Below are positions 34,922-44,845 of a stretch of DNA of 64,000 bases, piece by piece; position 1 is the stretch's first letter, and each line of letters opens with the position of its first letter. The notes beneath the pieces were generated by a model. It did not search any database, had not been told where the DNA came from, and was given only the letters and a program-made list of their open reading frames with translations. The translations under genes and the position numbers were made by a program. This DNA is from Desulfoluna limicola (GTDB taxonomy: Bacteria > Desulfobacterota > Desulfobacteria > Desulfobacterales > Desulfolunaceae), in assembly GCF_021654575.1 (NCBI RefSeq), contig NZ_AP024488.1:620001-684000 (forward strand). Direction: 5' to 3'.

Positions 34922-37900
34922 ATGAAATTACCCGATTTTTCGTTACGCAATCAGACAACCGTGATTTTTGCCATGGTGCTCCTGCTTTTGGGGGGCATCT
35001 GGGGGTATTTTCGGCTGGGCAAGCTGGAAGACCCGGTCTTCACGGTGAAGACGGCCATGGTGATGACCGTTTACCCCGGAGCCTCCCCCCACGAGGTGGA
35101 GCAGCAGGTGACCCGGGTCATTGAAGAGGCGGTGCAGGGGGCCGATGAGGTGAACAGGGTGCGGTCCGAATCCCGTGCCGGTCTTTCCCTGGTCTATGTG
35201 GATTTGAATGAGTGGATCCGGTCCGATGAGCTTCAGCAGCTTTGGGACATGCTGAGGCGCAAGGTGGGTGCCAGCCGTGATCAGCTCCCCGAGGGGGTTC
35301 TTTCCCCCGTGGTGATGGACGATTACGGGGATGTGTACGGGCTCTTTATGGCTCTTTCCGCGGACGGGTACTCCATGGCTGAGCTGAAGGAGTATGCCGA
35401 CTATCTCCGGCGAGAGTTGATGCTGGTGGAGGATGTCAAGCGCATCACCCTGTACGGCATTCAGCCGGAGGTGGTGACCATCGATGTCTCCCGGGCCAAG
35501 TGCGCCACCATGGGGATCGCGCCGTCCCGCATTGCGGGGATGCTGTCCTCTCAGAACACCATGGTTCCGGCCGGGGCCATGGATGTGGGAAGCCTTCGGG
35601 TTCGCATTCAGCCCTCGGGATCCTTTGGCTCCACTGAGGAGATTGGCGAGCTGGTGGTTCAGGGGGAAGGGGAGGAGCAGGTGCTCCTGAAGGATGTGGC
35701 CACCATCACGCGTGGGTACCAGGAACCGGCCGAGCCCATGATGCGGTTTAACGGCAAGCCGGCCATCGGAATTGCCGTTTCCGCCGCAGGCGGGGCCAAC
35801 GTGGTGACCATGGGGGAGGCCGTGAACAAGCGCCTGGATGCGCTCATGGGCGGGCTGCCCGTGGGGTTCGCCCTCGACAAGGTCTACTATCAGTCCGATT
35901 TTGTGAAGGAGAAGATCCAGGGGTTCATGATCAACCTGGGCGAATCGGTGGCCATCGTCATGGGGGTCCTTCTCGTGACCATGGGGCTGCGGAGCGGGCT
36001 TATCATCGCGGCCAACCTGGTTCTCTCCATCATGGGAACCTTTCTGGTGATGCTTGTCTGGGGCATTGACCTTCAGAAAATCTCCCTGGCCGCCCTTATT
36101 CTGGCCATGGGCATGATCGTGGACAACGCCATTGTGGTGGCGGATGCCGGGCTGGTGAACCTGCAAAAAGGGATGAAGCGGCTTCCTGCCATTGCGGATC
36201 CGGCTCGCCAGAGTGCCGTGCCCCTGCTGGGGGCCACAGTGATCGCCTGTCTGGCTTTCTTTCCCATTTACATGGCCCCAACCAACACCGGTGAGTTCTG
36301 CGCCAGTCTTTTTCAGGTGGTGGCCATTGCCCTTCTCTGCAGCTGGGTCCTCTCCATGACCCAGACCCCGGTGTTCTGTTACCGGTTTCTAACGGTTCCC
36401 AAAGGAAAAGGGGGGGACGACCTGCATAGCGGTGCCTCGTATCGCATCTATCGTCGGCTCCTGGACCTGGTCCTGACCCATCGCCTGGCGACGCTGGCAC
36501 TTATGGTCGGGCTTCTGGTGCTGGCCGGTGCCGGCATGGGACTGGTCGAGAAACGCTTTTTTGCCGACGCCGACACCAATCAGTTTGTGGTGGACTACCG
36601 GCGCCCTGAAGGCTCCAGCATTGAGTCGGTCTCCAAAGACCTGGGCAAAGCCGAGGGTTTTCTTTTGAAGCAGGAGGGCGTCACCGGTGTGGCCACCTGC
36701 GTCGGCCAGGGGCCTCCACGGTTCATGAACGCCGTGAACCCGGAACCGAAGCTGGCCAACTACGGGCAGTTGATCATCAATGTGGATGATTACCGAATTA
36801 TCAACGGCATGATGGACGAATTGGGGGGCTGGTTTGCCGAAAATCTCCCTGAAGGGGAACCCCACATCACCAAATACATCAGCGGACCCAAGGCCGACTA
36901 CCGTGTGGAGGCGCGCTTTACAGGTCCTGACCCTGCGGTGCTGCGCTCCCTTTCGGAGCAGGCCAAGGCGGTTATGCGGGACACCCCCAACGCCACGAAT
37001 GTCTGTGACGACTGGCGCGAAAGGGCTCTGGTGTGGGAGGCGCTCTATGCCCAGAACAAGGGGCGACGGGCCGGGGTCGAACGAACGGACCTGGCACGGG
37101 ATCTTCTGGGAGGAACCGACGGCCTCACCGTGACCCAGTACCGGGAGAGGGACGACTTGATTCCCGTAAAGGTGGTCTACTCGTCCCCGGATCAGACAGA
37201 CTTGTCTGCGGCGCCTGTTTGGGGGACTTCCGCCACCGGTGTTCCTGTGGCCCAGGTCACCGAAGGCAACAGCTTTAGGTGGGAAGATCCCGTGATCCGA
37301 AGGTACGATCGGCGTCGGGTGATTCGCGCCCAGTGCGATCCCGTAGGGACCTTGACCTCGGATACCTTGCTGGGGGAGATTCGTCCGGCAATCGAAGCCA
37401 TCCCCTTGCCGGACGGTTACGCCCTTGAATGGGAGGGGGAGTACGAACTCTCCAAGGATGGAAACGAGGGGGTTCAGGCCTTTCTGCCCATGAGCCTTAT
37501 TGCCATGGTGATGATTCTGGTGGCCCTGTTTAACGGAATCCGACAGCCCCTGATGATCATCCTCACCCTGCCGCTGGCCCTGGTGGGCATGGCAGCCGGC
37601 CTTCTTCTTTTTGGGCAGCCCTTCGGCTTTCTCGCCATGCTGGGGGCTTACAGTCTCATCGGCATGATGATCAAAAACGCCGTGGTTCTCATCGATCTTA
37701 TCGATGAAGACATTCGTGAAGGTATCGATCCCCTCACCGCGGTAAAAGAGGCATCTTTAAGCCGCATGCGGCCGGTGATGATGGCTTCCATCACCACCAT
37801 ATTCGGGATGATTCCCCTGGTTTTCGATGTGATGTTCGTCTCCATGGCGGTGACCATCATGATGGGCCTGGCCTTTGCCACGGTTCTCACCCTGCTGGTG

Positions 37901-37969
37901 ATTCCCGTGCTGTACACGCTCTTTTTCAGAATTCAGACCCAGAAACCTGCCGGGGAGGTGGCATCGTGA
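34922..37969 (+). CDS. RND-family efflux permease (AcrB-like)
   Basis: A 1015-residue inner-membrane proton-driven pump with the RND layout: TM1, a large periplasmic domain (VYPGASPHEVEQQVTRVIEE), TM2-6, a second periplasmic domain and TM7-12 (GMMIKNAVVLIDLID near the end). The TM4 proton-relay motif reads GMIVDNAIVVAD, so one of the two neighbouring Asp of AcrB is Asn, as in many non-AcrB RND pumps. Substrate is unknown; the type is hydrophobe/amphiphile rather than heavy metal. It forms an operon with the adaptor before and the outer-membrane factor after, whose start overlaps its stop. Confidence 0.95.
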   Translation: MKLPDFSLRNQTTVIFAMVLLLLGGIWGYFRLGKLEDPVFTVKTAMVMTVYPGASPHEVEQQVTRVIEEAVQGADEVNRVRSESRAGLSLVYVDLNEWIRSDELQQLWDMLRRKVGASRDQLPEGVLSPVVMDDYGDVYGLFMALSADGYSMAELKEYADYLRRELMLVEDVKRITLYGIQPEVVTIDVSRAKCATMGIAPSRIAGMLSSQNTMVPAGAMDVGSLRVRIQPSGSFGSTEEIGELVVQGEGEEQVLLKDVATITRGYQEPAEPMMRFNGKPAIGIAVSAAGGANVVTMGEAVNKRLDALMGGLPVGFALDKVYYQSDFVKEKIQGFMINLGESVAIVMGVLLVTMGLRSGLIIAANLVLSIMGTFLVMLVWGIDLQKISLAALILAMGMIVDNAIVVADAGLVNLQKGMKRLPAIADPARQSAVPLLGATVIACLAFFPIYMAPTNTGEFCASLFQVVAIALLCSWVLSMTQTPVFCYRFLTVPKGKGGDDLHSGASYRIYRRLLDLVLTHRLATLALMVGLLVLAGAGMGLVEKRFFADADTNQFVVDYRRPEGSSIESVSKDLGKAEGFLLKQEGVTGVATCVGQGPPRFMNAVNPEPKLANYGQLIINVDDYRIINGMMDELGGWFAENLPEGEPHITKYISGPKADYRVEARFTGPDPAVLRSLSEQAKAVMRDTPNATNVCDDWRERALVWEALYAQNKGRRAGVERTDLARDLLGGTDGLTVTQYRERDDLIPVKVVYSSPDQTDLSAAPVWGTSATGVPVAQVTEGNSFRWEDPVIRRYDRRRVIRAQCDPVGTLTSDTLLGEIRPAIEAIPLPDGYALEWEGEYELSKDGNEGVQAFLPMSLIAMVMILVALFNGIRQPLMIILTLPLALVGMAAGLLLFGQPFGFLAMLGAYSLIGMMIKNAVVLIDLIDEDIREGIDPLTAVKEASLSRMRPVMMASITTIFGMIPLVFDVMFVSMAVTIMMGLAFATVLTLLVIPVLYTLFFRIQTQKPAGEVAS

Positions 37970-39309
37970 TGACGCGTTGGAAGAAGATGGTGGTATGTGC
38001 CGTAGCGGCAGCTTTGCTCTTACCGGGCAGTGGCCTTATGGCGGCCGAGACGATGAGTATAGGCGAGGTGGTGGCCGAAAGCCTTCGCAGCAACCCGGCC
38101 GTGGCCGGGGCCGAGGCCGAGCTGGCCGCTGCAAAGGAGACCCTCACCAGTGCCCGGGCCGATCGGTTGCCGTCGCTTTCAGCCGGTTACACCTGGACGG
38201 ACTATAACAGGGCGCCCATTCAAAAAAGTGGGGCCGGGGATATTCCCGTGGGCTACAAGGAGCAGTCCGGCTGGGATATCCAGCTGGTGCAGCCCCTGTT
38301 TTCAGGGTATGCCCTGAAATCGGCCCATGAGCTGGCACGGCTTGGGGTGGACGCCGAAGAGCTGAACCGCATGGAGACCCTCCAGCAGTTGACCCTCTCA
38401 GTTCGGCAGGCCTGTCACCGATTGCTGCTGGCAGAACGGCTCCTGACCGTGGCCAACGATGAGGTGGCTTCCCTCACCGACCACAAACGGGTGGCACTCC
38501 TGAACCATGAGCAGGGGCTGATTCCCCGAAACGACCTCTTGAAGTCCGAGGTGGCCCTTGCCGAGGCTGTCCAGAACCGGGACCGGGCCGAATCGGAAAA
38601 AGAGAAGGCCCGCATTGCCATCAACCGTCTTTTGAATCGAGAGCCTTCCAGCCCACTGGCCCTTAAGGACGTGCATGCGCCTCCGATCTGGGCGCAGAGC
38701 GGGGAGGAGCTGGAAGAGCTGGCCGTCTCACGGCGTCCCATGGTGACCCTCCTGCGCCTCGGGCTCCGTCAGGCCGATCTGGGGGAGGCCATGGCCAAAA
38801 GCGGGTACTACCCCAAAGTGGACCTGGTGGGGCGCTACGGCAAACACGGGGATGCGCCTTTTCCCGATGAGAATGAGTTTACCCACACCGATTCGGCCAG
38901 TGTCACCCTGCAGGCCTCCTGGACCCTCTGGAACTGGGGTAAAACCGGGGCCGGAGCCGCCGAGAAAGCACAGCGGAAGCGGGCCGTTCAGGCCGTACTC
39001 ACGGACGCCGAAGCCGCCGTCCGGCAGGATGTTCAGAATACCCTGCTGGATCGGTCCGTGGCCCTGAAGAACATCGCCACGGCAGAGCAGTCACGGGAGC
39101 AGGCCCTTGAGAATTGGCGCATCACCAAGGTGCAGTACGACCAGCAGGTGGCCACCTCCACCGAGGTCATCGATGCCCGAAGCTACCAGACCTCTGCCGA
39201 CTCCAACTATTACCAGGCCCTGTACGCCTACATGGATTCCCTGGCGGTGCTGGACTACGCCACAGGGAAACCAGCCGGCTCATCCATGCTCGGGGATTCT
39301 TCTAATTGA
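37966..39309 (+). CDS. TolC-family outer-membrane efflux protein
   Basis: A 447-residue outer-membrane factor. Signal peptide (VVCAVAAALLLPGSGLMA, cut near MAAETM), then two OEP repeats with long helices (ESLRSNPAVAGAEAELAAAKE at the start and the matching IATAEQSREQALENWR half). It is the channel of the tripartite pump encoded by 33399-37969. The start may be the GTG at 37966, overlapping the pump's TGA, or the ATG at 37969; GGGGAGG lies 9-12 bases upstream. Translation is coupled to the pump gene. Confidence 0.93.
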   Translation: MMTRWKKMVVCAVAAALLLPGSGLMAAETMSIGEVVAESLRSNPAVAGAEAELAAAKETLTSARADRLPSLSAGYTWTDYNRAPIQKSGAGDIPVGYKEQSGWDIQLVQPLFSGYALKSAHELARLGVDAEELNRMETLQQLTLSVRQACHRLLLAERLLTVANDEVASLTDHKRVALLNHEQGLIPRNDLLKSEVALAEAVQNRDRAESEKEKARIAINRLLNREPSSPLALKDVHAPPIWAQSGEELEELAVSRRPMVTLLRLGLRQADLGEAMAKSGYYPKVDLVGRYGKHGDAPFPDENEFTHTDSASVTLQASWTLWNWGKTGAGAAEKAQRKRAVQAVLTDAEAAVRQDVQNTLLDRSVALKNIATAEQSREQALENWRITKVQYDQQVATSTEVIDARSYQTSADSNYYQALYAYMDSLAVLDYATGKPAGSSMLGDSSN

Positions 39310-39588
39310 CGAACGTCTTTCCGGTTGTCGCCTTCCGGCTCCGAAAGGCTTGGAAACTCTTTTGAAAGGTAAATCTCCAGAAGAAAGCAGGGAGTGGTTT
39401 CTGTGATTGGACCCCTCCCTGCTTTTTTTGCAGGCAGGGTTCGTGGATATAGCGATTGATCAAGGGCGGTGAAATGGGATAAACTGTATTTTCAGAAACA
39501 AAGAGTGGCTGTATGCACTCCCCCCCCCACACACAAGCATGGTGCCAACCCGACGTCAGAACCCATCGACAAGAGCGGAGGGATAGCG

Positions 39589-40437
39589 ATGACGCAGGAA
39601 CAGACGACCATTCGCCGGATGGATAAGGAAGACCTGGCCATTGCCATCTCATGGGCCGGCCAGGAAGGGTGGAATCCTGGAATTCACGACGGGGACTGTT
39701 TTTACGCCTGCGACCCTGAAGGGTTTTGGCTTGCCGAGGTGGATGGCGACCCCGTGGCGATTCTTTCCTCTGTGAGGTATGCCCCCAATATCGGGTTCAT
39801 GGGGTTTTACGTGGTTCGCCCGGATTGCCGGGGGATGGGCGTGGGCCGTGTGGTGTGGAAGCAGGGCATGGAAGCCCTGGCCGGCTGTACCATCGGCTTG
39901 AATACCACCACCTCCTGCGAATCCATGTACAAGAAGATGGGGTTTGCCACCGCCCATCGCGTGATCCGTTATCGTGGCGGGGCCGGTGGCGTTCTTCAGG
40001 CTGACCCCTACCTGCTCCCCTTGACCGACATCCCCTTTGATCGTGCCGTGGCTTTTGATGCCACCTTCTTTTATGGCAAGCGAGAAGCCTTTCTCGCCTC
40101 CTGGATCACCCGGCCCGGGGTCATTGCCCTGGGGATCCTCCAGGACGGGCACCTTGCGGGATACGGCGTCCTGCGCCAGGCCTGGGACGGCTTTCGCATC
40201 GGCCCTCTCTTTGCCCTGAATCCGGCCCACGCCCACCGGCTCTACATCGCTTTGAAAGCCTATGGCGGCGAAGGCCCCGTCTACATGGATATTCCTGATA
40301 CCAACACCAACGCCATCGCCCTTGCAGAAGAGTTCGGCATGGTACCCGTGCAGGAAACGGTGCGCATGTTTCACGGCCACCCACCCTTGCTTCCCCTCTC
40401 CGGCATCTACGGCATGACGTCTCTGGAATTGGGATAG
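39589..40437 (+). CDS. GNAT acetyltransferase with second C-terminal GNAT-like domain
   Basis: A 282-residue protein. The N-terminal GNAT domain holds the acetyl-CoA loop RPDCRGMGVGRVVWKQGME (about 79-97); the C-terminal half (RPGVIALGILQDGHLAGYGV and YMDIPDTNTNAIALAEEFGM) is the YitH/HolE-type second domain. The substrate is unknown. GGAGG ahead of the ATG at 39589 sets the start. Single gene after the RND operon. Confidence 0.88.
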   Translation: MTQEQTTIRRMDKEDLAIAISWAGQEGWNPGIHDGDCFYACDPEGFWLAEVDGDPVAILSSVRYAPNIGFMGFYVVRPDCRGMGVGRVVWKQGMEALAGCTIGLNTTTSCESMYKKMGFATAHRVIRYRGGAGGVLQADPYLLPLTDIPFDRAVAFDATFFYGKREAFLASWITRPGVIALGILQDGHLAGYGVLRQAWDGFRIGPLFALNPAHAHRLYIALKAYGGEGPVYMDIPDTNTNAIALAEEFGMVPVQETVRMFHGHPPLLPLSGIYGMTSLELG

Positions 40438-40445
40438 GAAGGCGT

Positions 40446-40547
40446 GCCTCCGGCGGCAAGGTGTGCCACCTTGAAAGCGGTTTGCGATTACTCCGAACCC
40501 TCGTTCCACGGGTACGTCACATTCGCTGACGGGCTACGCCCGTGATT
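40446..40547 (+). repeat. Intergenic hairpin repeat, forward copy (near consensus)
   Basis: GCCTCCGGCGGCAAGGTG, TGCCACCTTGAAAGCGG, TTTGCGATTACTCC, CCCTCGTTCCACGGGTACG and CTGACGGGCTACGCCCGTGA. A clear full-length copy with all modules. The 400 bases that follow hold no gene; a GATGGGCACGCTTCGCGC-type stretch lies at 40808-40838. Confidence 0.85.
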
Positions 40548-40985
40548 TACAGTACGACTTCCTCTCCGCCGTTTTCCTCGGTTGTCGCCTCTTTTCTTTC
40601 AGCCCGTCAATGCGCGAACCCGCCAAAACCGCATTCGGCACCTTCAATTAGCAGGCCTAGACGCTTTATGCTGTGTGAGCTTGATCTAGGATGGGCAAGG
40701 GGTGTGCCGTGCCCATCAAGGGTGGTGACAACTGACTATACCTGGAGGCAGTGTGTGGGGAGGCGAGGTTTTGATAGAGAAAAGAAGTGGCGGTTGATTC
40801 GCTAAAATGATGGGCACGCTTCGCGCTTTGCCCATCCTACAGGGTTCCAGCAGTACCCACCGTACAGGGCTTGTTGCGTCACAACCTGCTTATTGATCGA
40901 TGAAACCCAGGGTGAAAAAGAATGCTATTCAGACTGCTTTTACGGTTACCATGTATGTGAATAACGCAGGGGAGAGGCTACAAAT

Positions 40986-41024
40986 AAAAAGGGCGTGATT
41001 CGATAGAATCACGCCCTTAGTTTA
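40986..41024. terminator. Terminator
   Basis: GGGCGTGATTC (40991-41001) with GAATCACGCCC (41006-41016), A-run before and T-rich after. A degenerate repeat fragment (GCTTGCCGGAGGCG, GCATTTGCGAACCTGGAGGC) follows at 41031-41112 before the methyltransferase stop. Confidence 0.8.
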
Positions 41025-41118
41025 TCGAAATGCTTGCCGGAGGCGTTTCAGTTTTAAAACGTTAATCCCCCAGACCCTGCGATGTTTGTAGCATTTGCGA
41101 ACCTGGAGGCATTGCTTT

Positions 41119-41832
41119 TTATTTATGCTTTGTAAAGTAGAGCACCAGGCTTTTGCCCATGACCGGGTTCAGGAGTCTGTCCATGAACTTGGTGAGTTTG
41201 GGCTGGGAGAGGATGTCCCACTCCAGGAAACGTTTGTACAGGTTCACCGCCCAGTGGTCTTCGCGCGTCGGGCCCACGGCGCACTTGAGCCACCAGTAGG
41301 GGGCGTGGATGCTGTGGGCGTGGTGGGCGTTCCAGTAGGTGGCGCCCTGCTTCTCGATGAGGTTCACCAGGGGCTTTTTCTTGTAGATGCGAACGTGGCC
41401 CATGTTGGCGTTGAAGTACTCGTCGGAGAGCATCCAGCAGATTTTCTCGGGCCAGAAGCGGGGAACGCTCACCACGAGGTTGTGGCCGGGTTTGACGACC
41501 CGTAGGAGCTCTTTGGCAGCGGCGCTGTCATTGGGAATGTGCTCCATCACCTCCGAGCAGAGGACGATGTCGAAGCTGTTGTCCGCAAAGGGGAGGTTGG
41601 TGATATCGGCCATGGTAAAGGCCCAGGAACCGCCTTTGTGGGCACCAAGGTGGTCATGGAACTGGAGGCGCTTGACGCCCTGAAGCATGTCTTCGTGGCT
41701 GAGGTCGGCGCCGATGGCGGTCACCTTCTCGTACTCGTAGGCGGCGCTGATGTGGCGGCCGGGCCCGCAGCCGATATCCAGAATGCGGTAGCCGGGTTTG
41801 ACGTCGAGGATGTTAAATCTTACGGTGATCAC
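41119..41832 (-). CDS. SAM-dependent methyltransferase (class I)
   Basis: A 237-residue enzyme with motif I ILDIGCGPGRH, then TAIGADLS and LPFADNSFDIVLCSEVMEHI, as in Methyltransf_11 proteins. The longer minus-strand frame reaching 42105 is only the shadow of the glycosyltransferase. The true start is a GTG at 41832, six bases after GGGAGG, and it overlaps the end of the glycosyltransferase gene by 20 bases. The pair therefore forms an operon, probably for modifying a surface glycan or glycolipid. Confidence 0.87.
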   Translation of the reverse strand: MITVRFNILDVKPGYRILDIGCGPGRHISAAYEYEKVTAIGADLSHEDMLQGVKRLQFHDHLGAHKGGSWAFTMADITNLPFADNSFDIVLCSEVMEHIPNDSAAAKELLRVVKPGHNLVVSVPRFWPEKICWMLSDEYFNANMGHVRIYKKKPLVNLIEKQGATYWNAHHAHSIHAPYWWLKCAVGPTREDHWAVNLYKRFLEWDILSQPKLTKFMDRLLNPVMGKSLVLYFTKHK

Positions 41833-43066
41833 GGATGGCCTCCCTGTATGCTGCCACGGTCTGCTCGGCGGCGTTTTTCCAAGTAAACTGTTCCTGAACG
41901 CGCTTGTAGCCAGCCTCGCCCAGCTTTTTTGCCTTTTCGGGGTTGTCCAGAAGCTCGCAGATACCTTTGGCAAGGGCTTCGGGGTTCTCGGGGGGAACGA
42001 GCAAGGCTGCGTCGCCGGCCACTTCGGGGAGCGCTCCGCCGGTGGTGCTGATGACCGGAATGCCGCTGGCCATGGCCTCGCCCACGGGCAGGCCGAAGCC
42101 TTCATAGACGGAAGGAACCACGGCGATGGAGGCCTTGGCGTAATGTTTCCGGAACTCTTCGTTGGAGACCCTGCCGGTGAAGTCGATGAGGTGACCGATG
42201 TCGAGCTTCTTCACGAGCTTCTCGATGCCGCCGCCCTCTTTGGGGCTGCCGATGACGGTGAGGCGTATGTCCCGCTCCTTGCTGATGGCGTGTACCGCCT
42301 GGAGGAGGTAGTAGAGACCTTTCAAGGGCTGATCCGCGCTGTTGGTGACGATGAGGCGGTTCGGCTCCCGCTGGATGTGGGGCAGGGGGTAGAAGAGCTC
42401 GGTGTTGATGCCGTTGGGCACCACGTGGAATCGGTCTCCGGGCACGTTGAACTCCTCCAGGATATCTGCCTTGGAGAAGTCGGAGACGGTGATGAACTTG
42501 GGCAGGCGTTTGACCACCCGCTTCTGCATGTTGATGAAGGAGTACCACCTGAGGTGCTTCAGTTTTTTCCAGAAGCTTCGTACACTTCGTACCGCAATCT
42601 GGCGGTCCCGTGTGATGGGGTGGTGAATGGTGGCCACAGTGGGCACCAGACGGCTCAGGGCCCAGATGCCGTAGGAGAGGCTCTGGTTGTCGTGGATGAT
42701 ATCAAACTCGTGCACGCGGTTTTTCAGGTGGCCGTACGCTCTGTAGCCGAAGGTTTCAGGCTCCGGATACCCCATGGTGGAGATGCTGAGCCACTCCATC
42801 AGGTTGATGGGATTTTTCAGTTCGGAAGCGGTGGGGACCCGAAACGGGTTTTCCGCATTGTAGAGGTCGAGGCAGTCCAGCATGGTGAGCTTGGCGGGGA
42901 AGTGGAGAAGGGGGTCGGGAGGTCCGGCAACCACTTCCACATGGTGGCCCAGGTCGGTGAGGGCACTTGCAAGGTTCCTCACGTAAACACCCTGTCCGCC
43001 GCAGTGGGGGTTGCTCCGATAACTGATCATACAGATGCGCAATGGACGGTTTGGATTACTGGTCAT
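41813..43066 (-). CDS. Glycosyltransferase family 4 protein
   Basis: A 417-residue GT-B fold enzyme. N-terminal Rossmann part begins RICMISYRSNPHCGGQGVYV; the donor-site motif is EGFGLPVGEAMASGIPVIST, with ALPEVAGDAALLVPP after it. It transfers a sugar from a nucleotide donor; the acceptor is unknown. GGAGG before the ATG at 43066 is better than the longer frame from 43114. First gene of the unit with the methyltransferase. Confidence 0.92.
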   Translation of the reverse strand: MTSNPNRPLRICMISYRSNPHCGGQGVYVRNLASALTDLGHHVEVVAGPPDPLLHFPAKLTMLDCLDLYNAENPFRVPTASELKNPINLMEWLSISTMGYPEPETFGYRAYGHLKNRVHEFDIIHDNQSLSYGIWALSRLVPTVATIHHPITRDRQIAVRSVRSFWKKLKHLRWYSFINMQKRVVKRLPKFITVSDFSKADILEEFNVPGDRFHVVPNGINTELFYPLPHIQREPNRLIVTNSADQPLKGLYYLLQAVHAISKERDIRLTVIGSPKEGGGIEKLVKKLDIGHLIDFTGRVSNEEFRKHYAKASIAVVPSVYEGFGLPVGEAMASGIPVISTTGGALPEVAGDAALLVPPENPEALAKGICELLDNPEKAKKLGEAGYKRVQEQFTWKNAAEQTVAAYREAIRDHRKI

Positions 43067-43555
43067 ACCGCCACCTCCAACAAATATCGCCTGACTGCCA
43101 AACACATAACACACTCCTCACCTTCTGCGGGTTTCGGTGGAACCGAACCCAGGGTACTGCAATTAATCCGGATGTCTCTCAGACCTCAAGGCGCAGGTGT
43201 GAACCGTGCCGGATGCATAAGAAACTATACTTACCCAACGGCCTGAAACGAGGTCAAGCACTTTTTAGCTTGTGGTAAAAATGGTCGGTAAAACTATCAA
43301 TGATAGCAATATGAAGCGCCTGTAATATAATGATGGGGTGCGAGCTCGGGCTGTGCCTCCCTTGCGGAGTCGATCCTGGCCTGATAGCTATGGAAGGATC
43401 TGTGAACAAGGCTGGCTTCCCCGCGCCGAACGATGAAGCTTCTTGATATCGGGTTGCGTTGTTGGTTGCTTCTCGGGTAAGATTTCAGCTGGCTTGGTCC
43501 AACGGTGCATTGCATAGTCAGGAACGATTCGGTTTGTGCCTACGGCTGACCTGCG

Positions 43556-43612
43556 GGGGGCAAAGCGCATCCGCACCCTGATTTCAAGGTGGCACATCTT
43601 GCCGCCGGAGGC
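43556..43612 (-). repeat. Intergenic hairpin repeat, partial reverse copy
   Basis: GGGGGGCAAAGCGCATCCGC, ATTTCAAGGTGGCACATCTT, GCCGCCGGAGGC. AGAGCTGAATA follows at 43627, the composite-end sequence. The rest of the gap 43067-43765 shows no gene. Confidence 0.75.
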
Positions 43613-43765
43613 TTCTTTTCAACAATCATGCAGAGCTGAATACCGACATTATGTATCACGTGGTGCCCCGGCATTCTCGGTTTATCGTTTACCACCGTTC
43701 CTCCGACAAAGAACAGTCCGGTTTTTGTATTATTGAAACCAACCTGAAAATCTAAGGACATGCTG

Positions 43766-44422
43766 ATGAAAAATCCCATTGATGCTTACTGGAAAACACG
43801 CCTGGAATCCGTCAAAGAAAACCTTGAAGCAAACAATTTTACGGCATTTGTCGCCGATACGGCGGAAGATGTGAAAACCATCGTGGAAAACGAGATCCTT
43901 GCCAAATCCGAAGGCAAAACCATTTCCTGGGGCGGTTCCCTCACCCACGTGGAGACGGGCCTCTACGAGATGCTGAAGGATCGTGAGGGCCTCGATGTCC
44001 TCGATACCTACGACAAGAAGGGCTACACCCCCGAAGAGGTTCTGGAACGAAGGCGTCAGTCCCTTCTCTCCGATATTTTTGTCACCGGCACCAACGCAGT
44101 CATCGAAGACGGCTACCTCGTCAACCTCGACATGATCGGCAACCGCATCGCGGCCCTTACCTTTGGCCCGAAAGAGGTGATTGTACTGGTGGGCCGGAAC
44201 AAGATTGTCCCCGACCTGGAATCCGCCATGGACCGCGTGAAAAATTATGCGGCACCCGTGAACGCCATGCGCCTCGATATGAAGACCCCCTGCGCCAAAA
44301 CCGGTGTCTGCCACGACTGCAAGAGCCCTGCACGTATTTGCAACACCTGGACCATCACCGAGAAGTCCTTTCCCCAAGGCCGCGTGAAGGTCATCCTCAT
44401 CAACGCCGACCTGGGATTCTAA
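43766..44422 (+). CDS. LUD-domain protein (LutC/YkgG-like)
   Basis: A 218-residue soluble protein of the LUD (DUF162) family: WGGSLTHVETGLYEML, DIFVTGTNAVIEDG, LVNLDMIGNRIAAL and VGRNKIVPDLESAM. A Cys-rich segment (CAKTGVCHDC) and a further Cys near RICNTW could hold a metal or Fe-S centre. LUD proteins take part in lactate oxidation (LutC) or related redox steps; here no lutA/lutB neighbour is present, so the role is open. AAGGA seven bases before the ATG at 43766 makes it better than the ATG at 43760. Confidence 0.88.
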   Translation: MKNPIDAYWKTRLESVKENLEANNFTAFVADTAEDVKTIVENEILAKSEGKTISWGGSLTHVETGLYEMLKDREGLDVLDTYDKKGYTPEEVLERRRQSLLSDIFVTGTNAVIEDGYLVNLDMIGNRIAALTFGPKEVIVLVGRNKIVPDLESAMDRVKNYAAPVNAMRLDMKTPCAKTGVCHDCKSPARICNTWTITEKSFPQGRVKVILINADLGF

Positions 44423-44428
44423 AAAGCG

Positions 44429-44478
44429 TGCCTTCCGGCGGCGAGGTGAGTCACCTCGAAAGCGGGTTTGCGAATGTG
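44429..44478 (+). repeat. Intergenic hairpin repeat, partial forward copy
   Basis: GCCTTCCGGCGGCGAGGTG, GTCACCTCGAAAGCGGG, TTTGCGAATGTGAGG. Only the first half of the element is present. The rest of the gap to 44845 holds a terminator and no gene. Confidence 0.75.
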
Positions 44479-44659
44479 AGGTGGCTCAACGACACCGGCG
44501 TGTGGCCGGAGGCCCATGTGTGCACTCCGACACCGCTTGACAGTGGTGTTTATCGGAATAACTCCGGCACTCTGGCTCGCGACTGGTTCAGGTCTGCGTT
44601 TGAAAGGTATTCCTGAACCTGGGGTGCAGAAAGAGAAAAAATGTGATAGGGTCACGCAA

Positions 44660-44695
44660 GGCTGAGATTGACGAAATCGATCTCAGCCCTTTTTT
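44660..44695 (+). terminator. Terminator
   Basis: GGCTGAGAT (44660-44668) with ATCTCAGCC (44680-44688) and a T-run; probably ends the LUD transcript. Confidence 0.8.
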
Positions 44696-44845
44696 ATGCG
44701 TTCAACGTGCAACGGGCGTTCGCCGGACAAGTGGCCTCATCCCATTGAATGGCAGGCTTTTCCCTTGAATCCGTGGCAGTTGGTTCCGATACTTGGCCGA
44801 AGGTTTCGGCCGCAACCCAATAGTTAAAACAGAAGGTGGTAGACC

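Noticed and set aside
34943..36166. 407-aa open frame antisense to the RND pump
   Set aside because: Histidine-rich shadow of the pump gene.
41833..42105. N-terminal extension of the methyltransferase frame
   Set aside because: It lies wholly within the glycosyltransferase gene in another frame; the GTG at 41832 has a good ribosome site.
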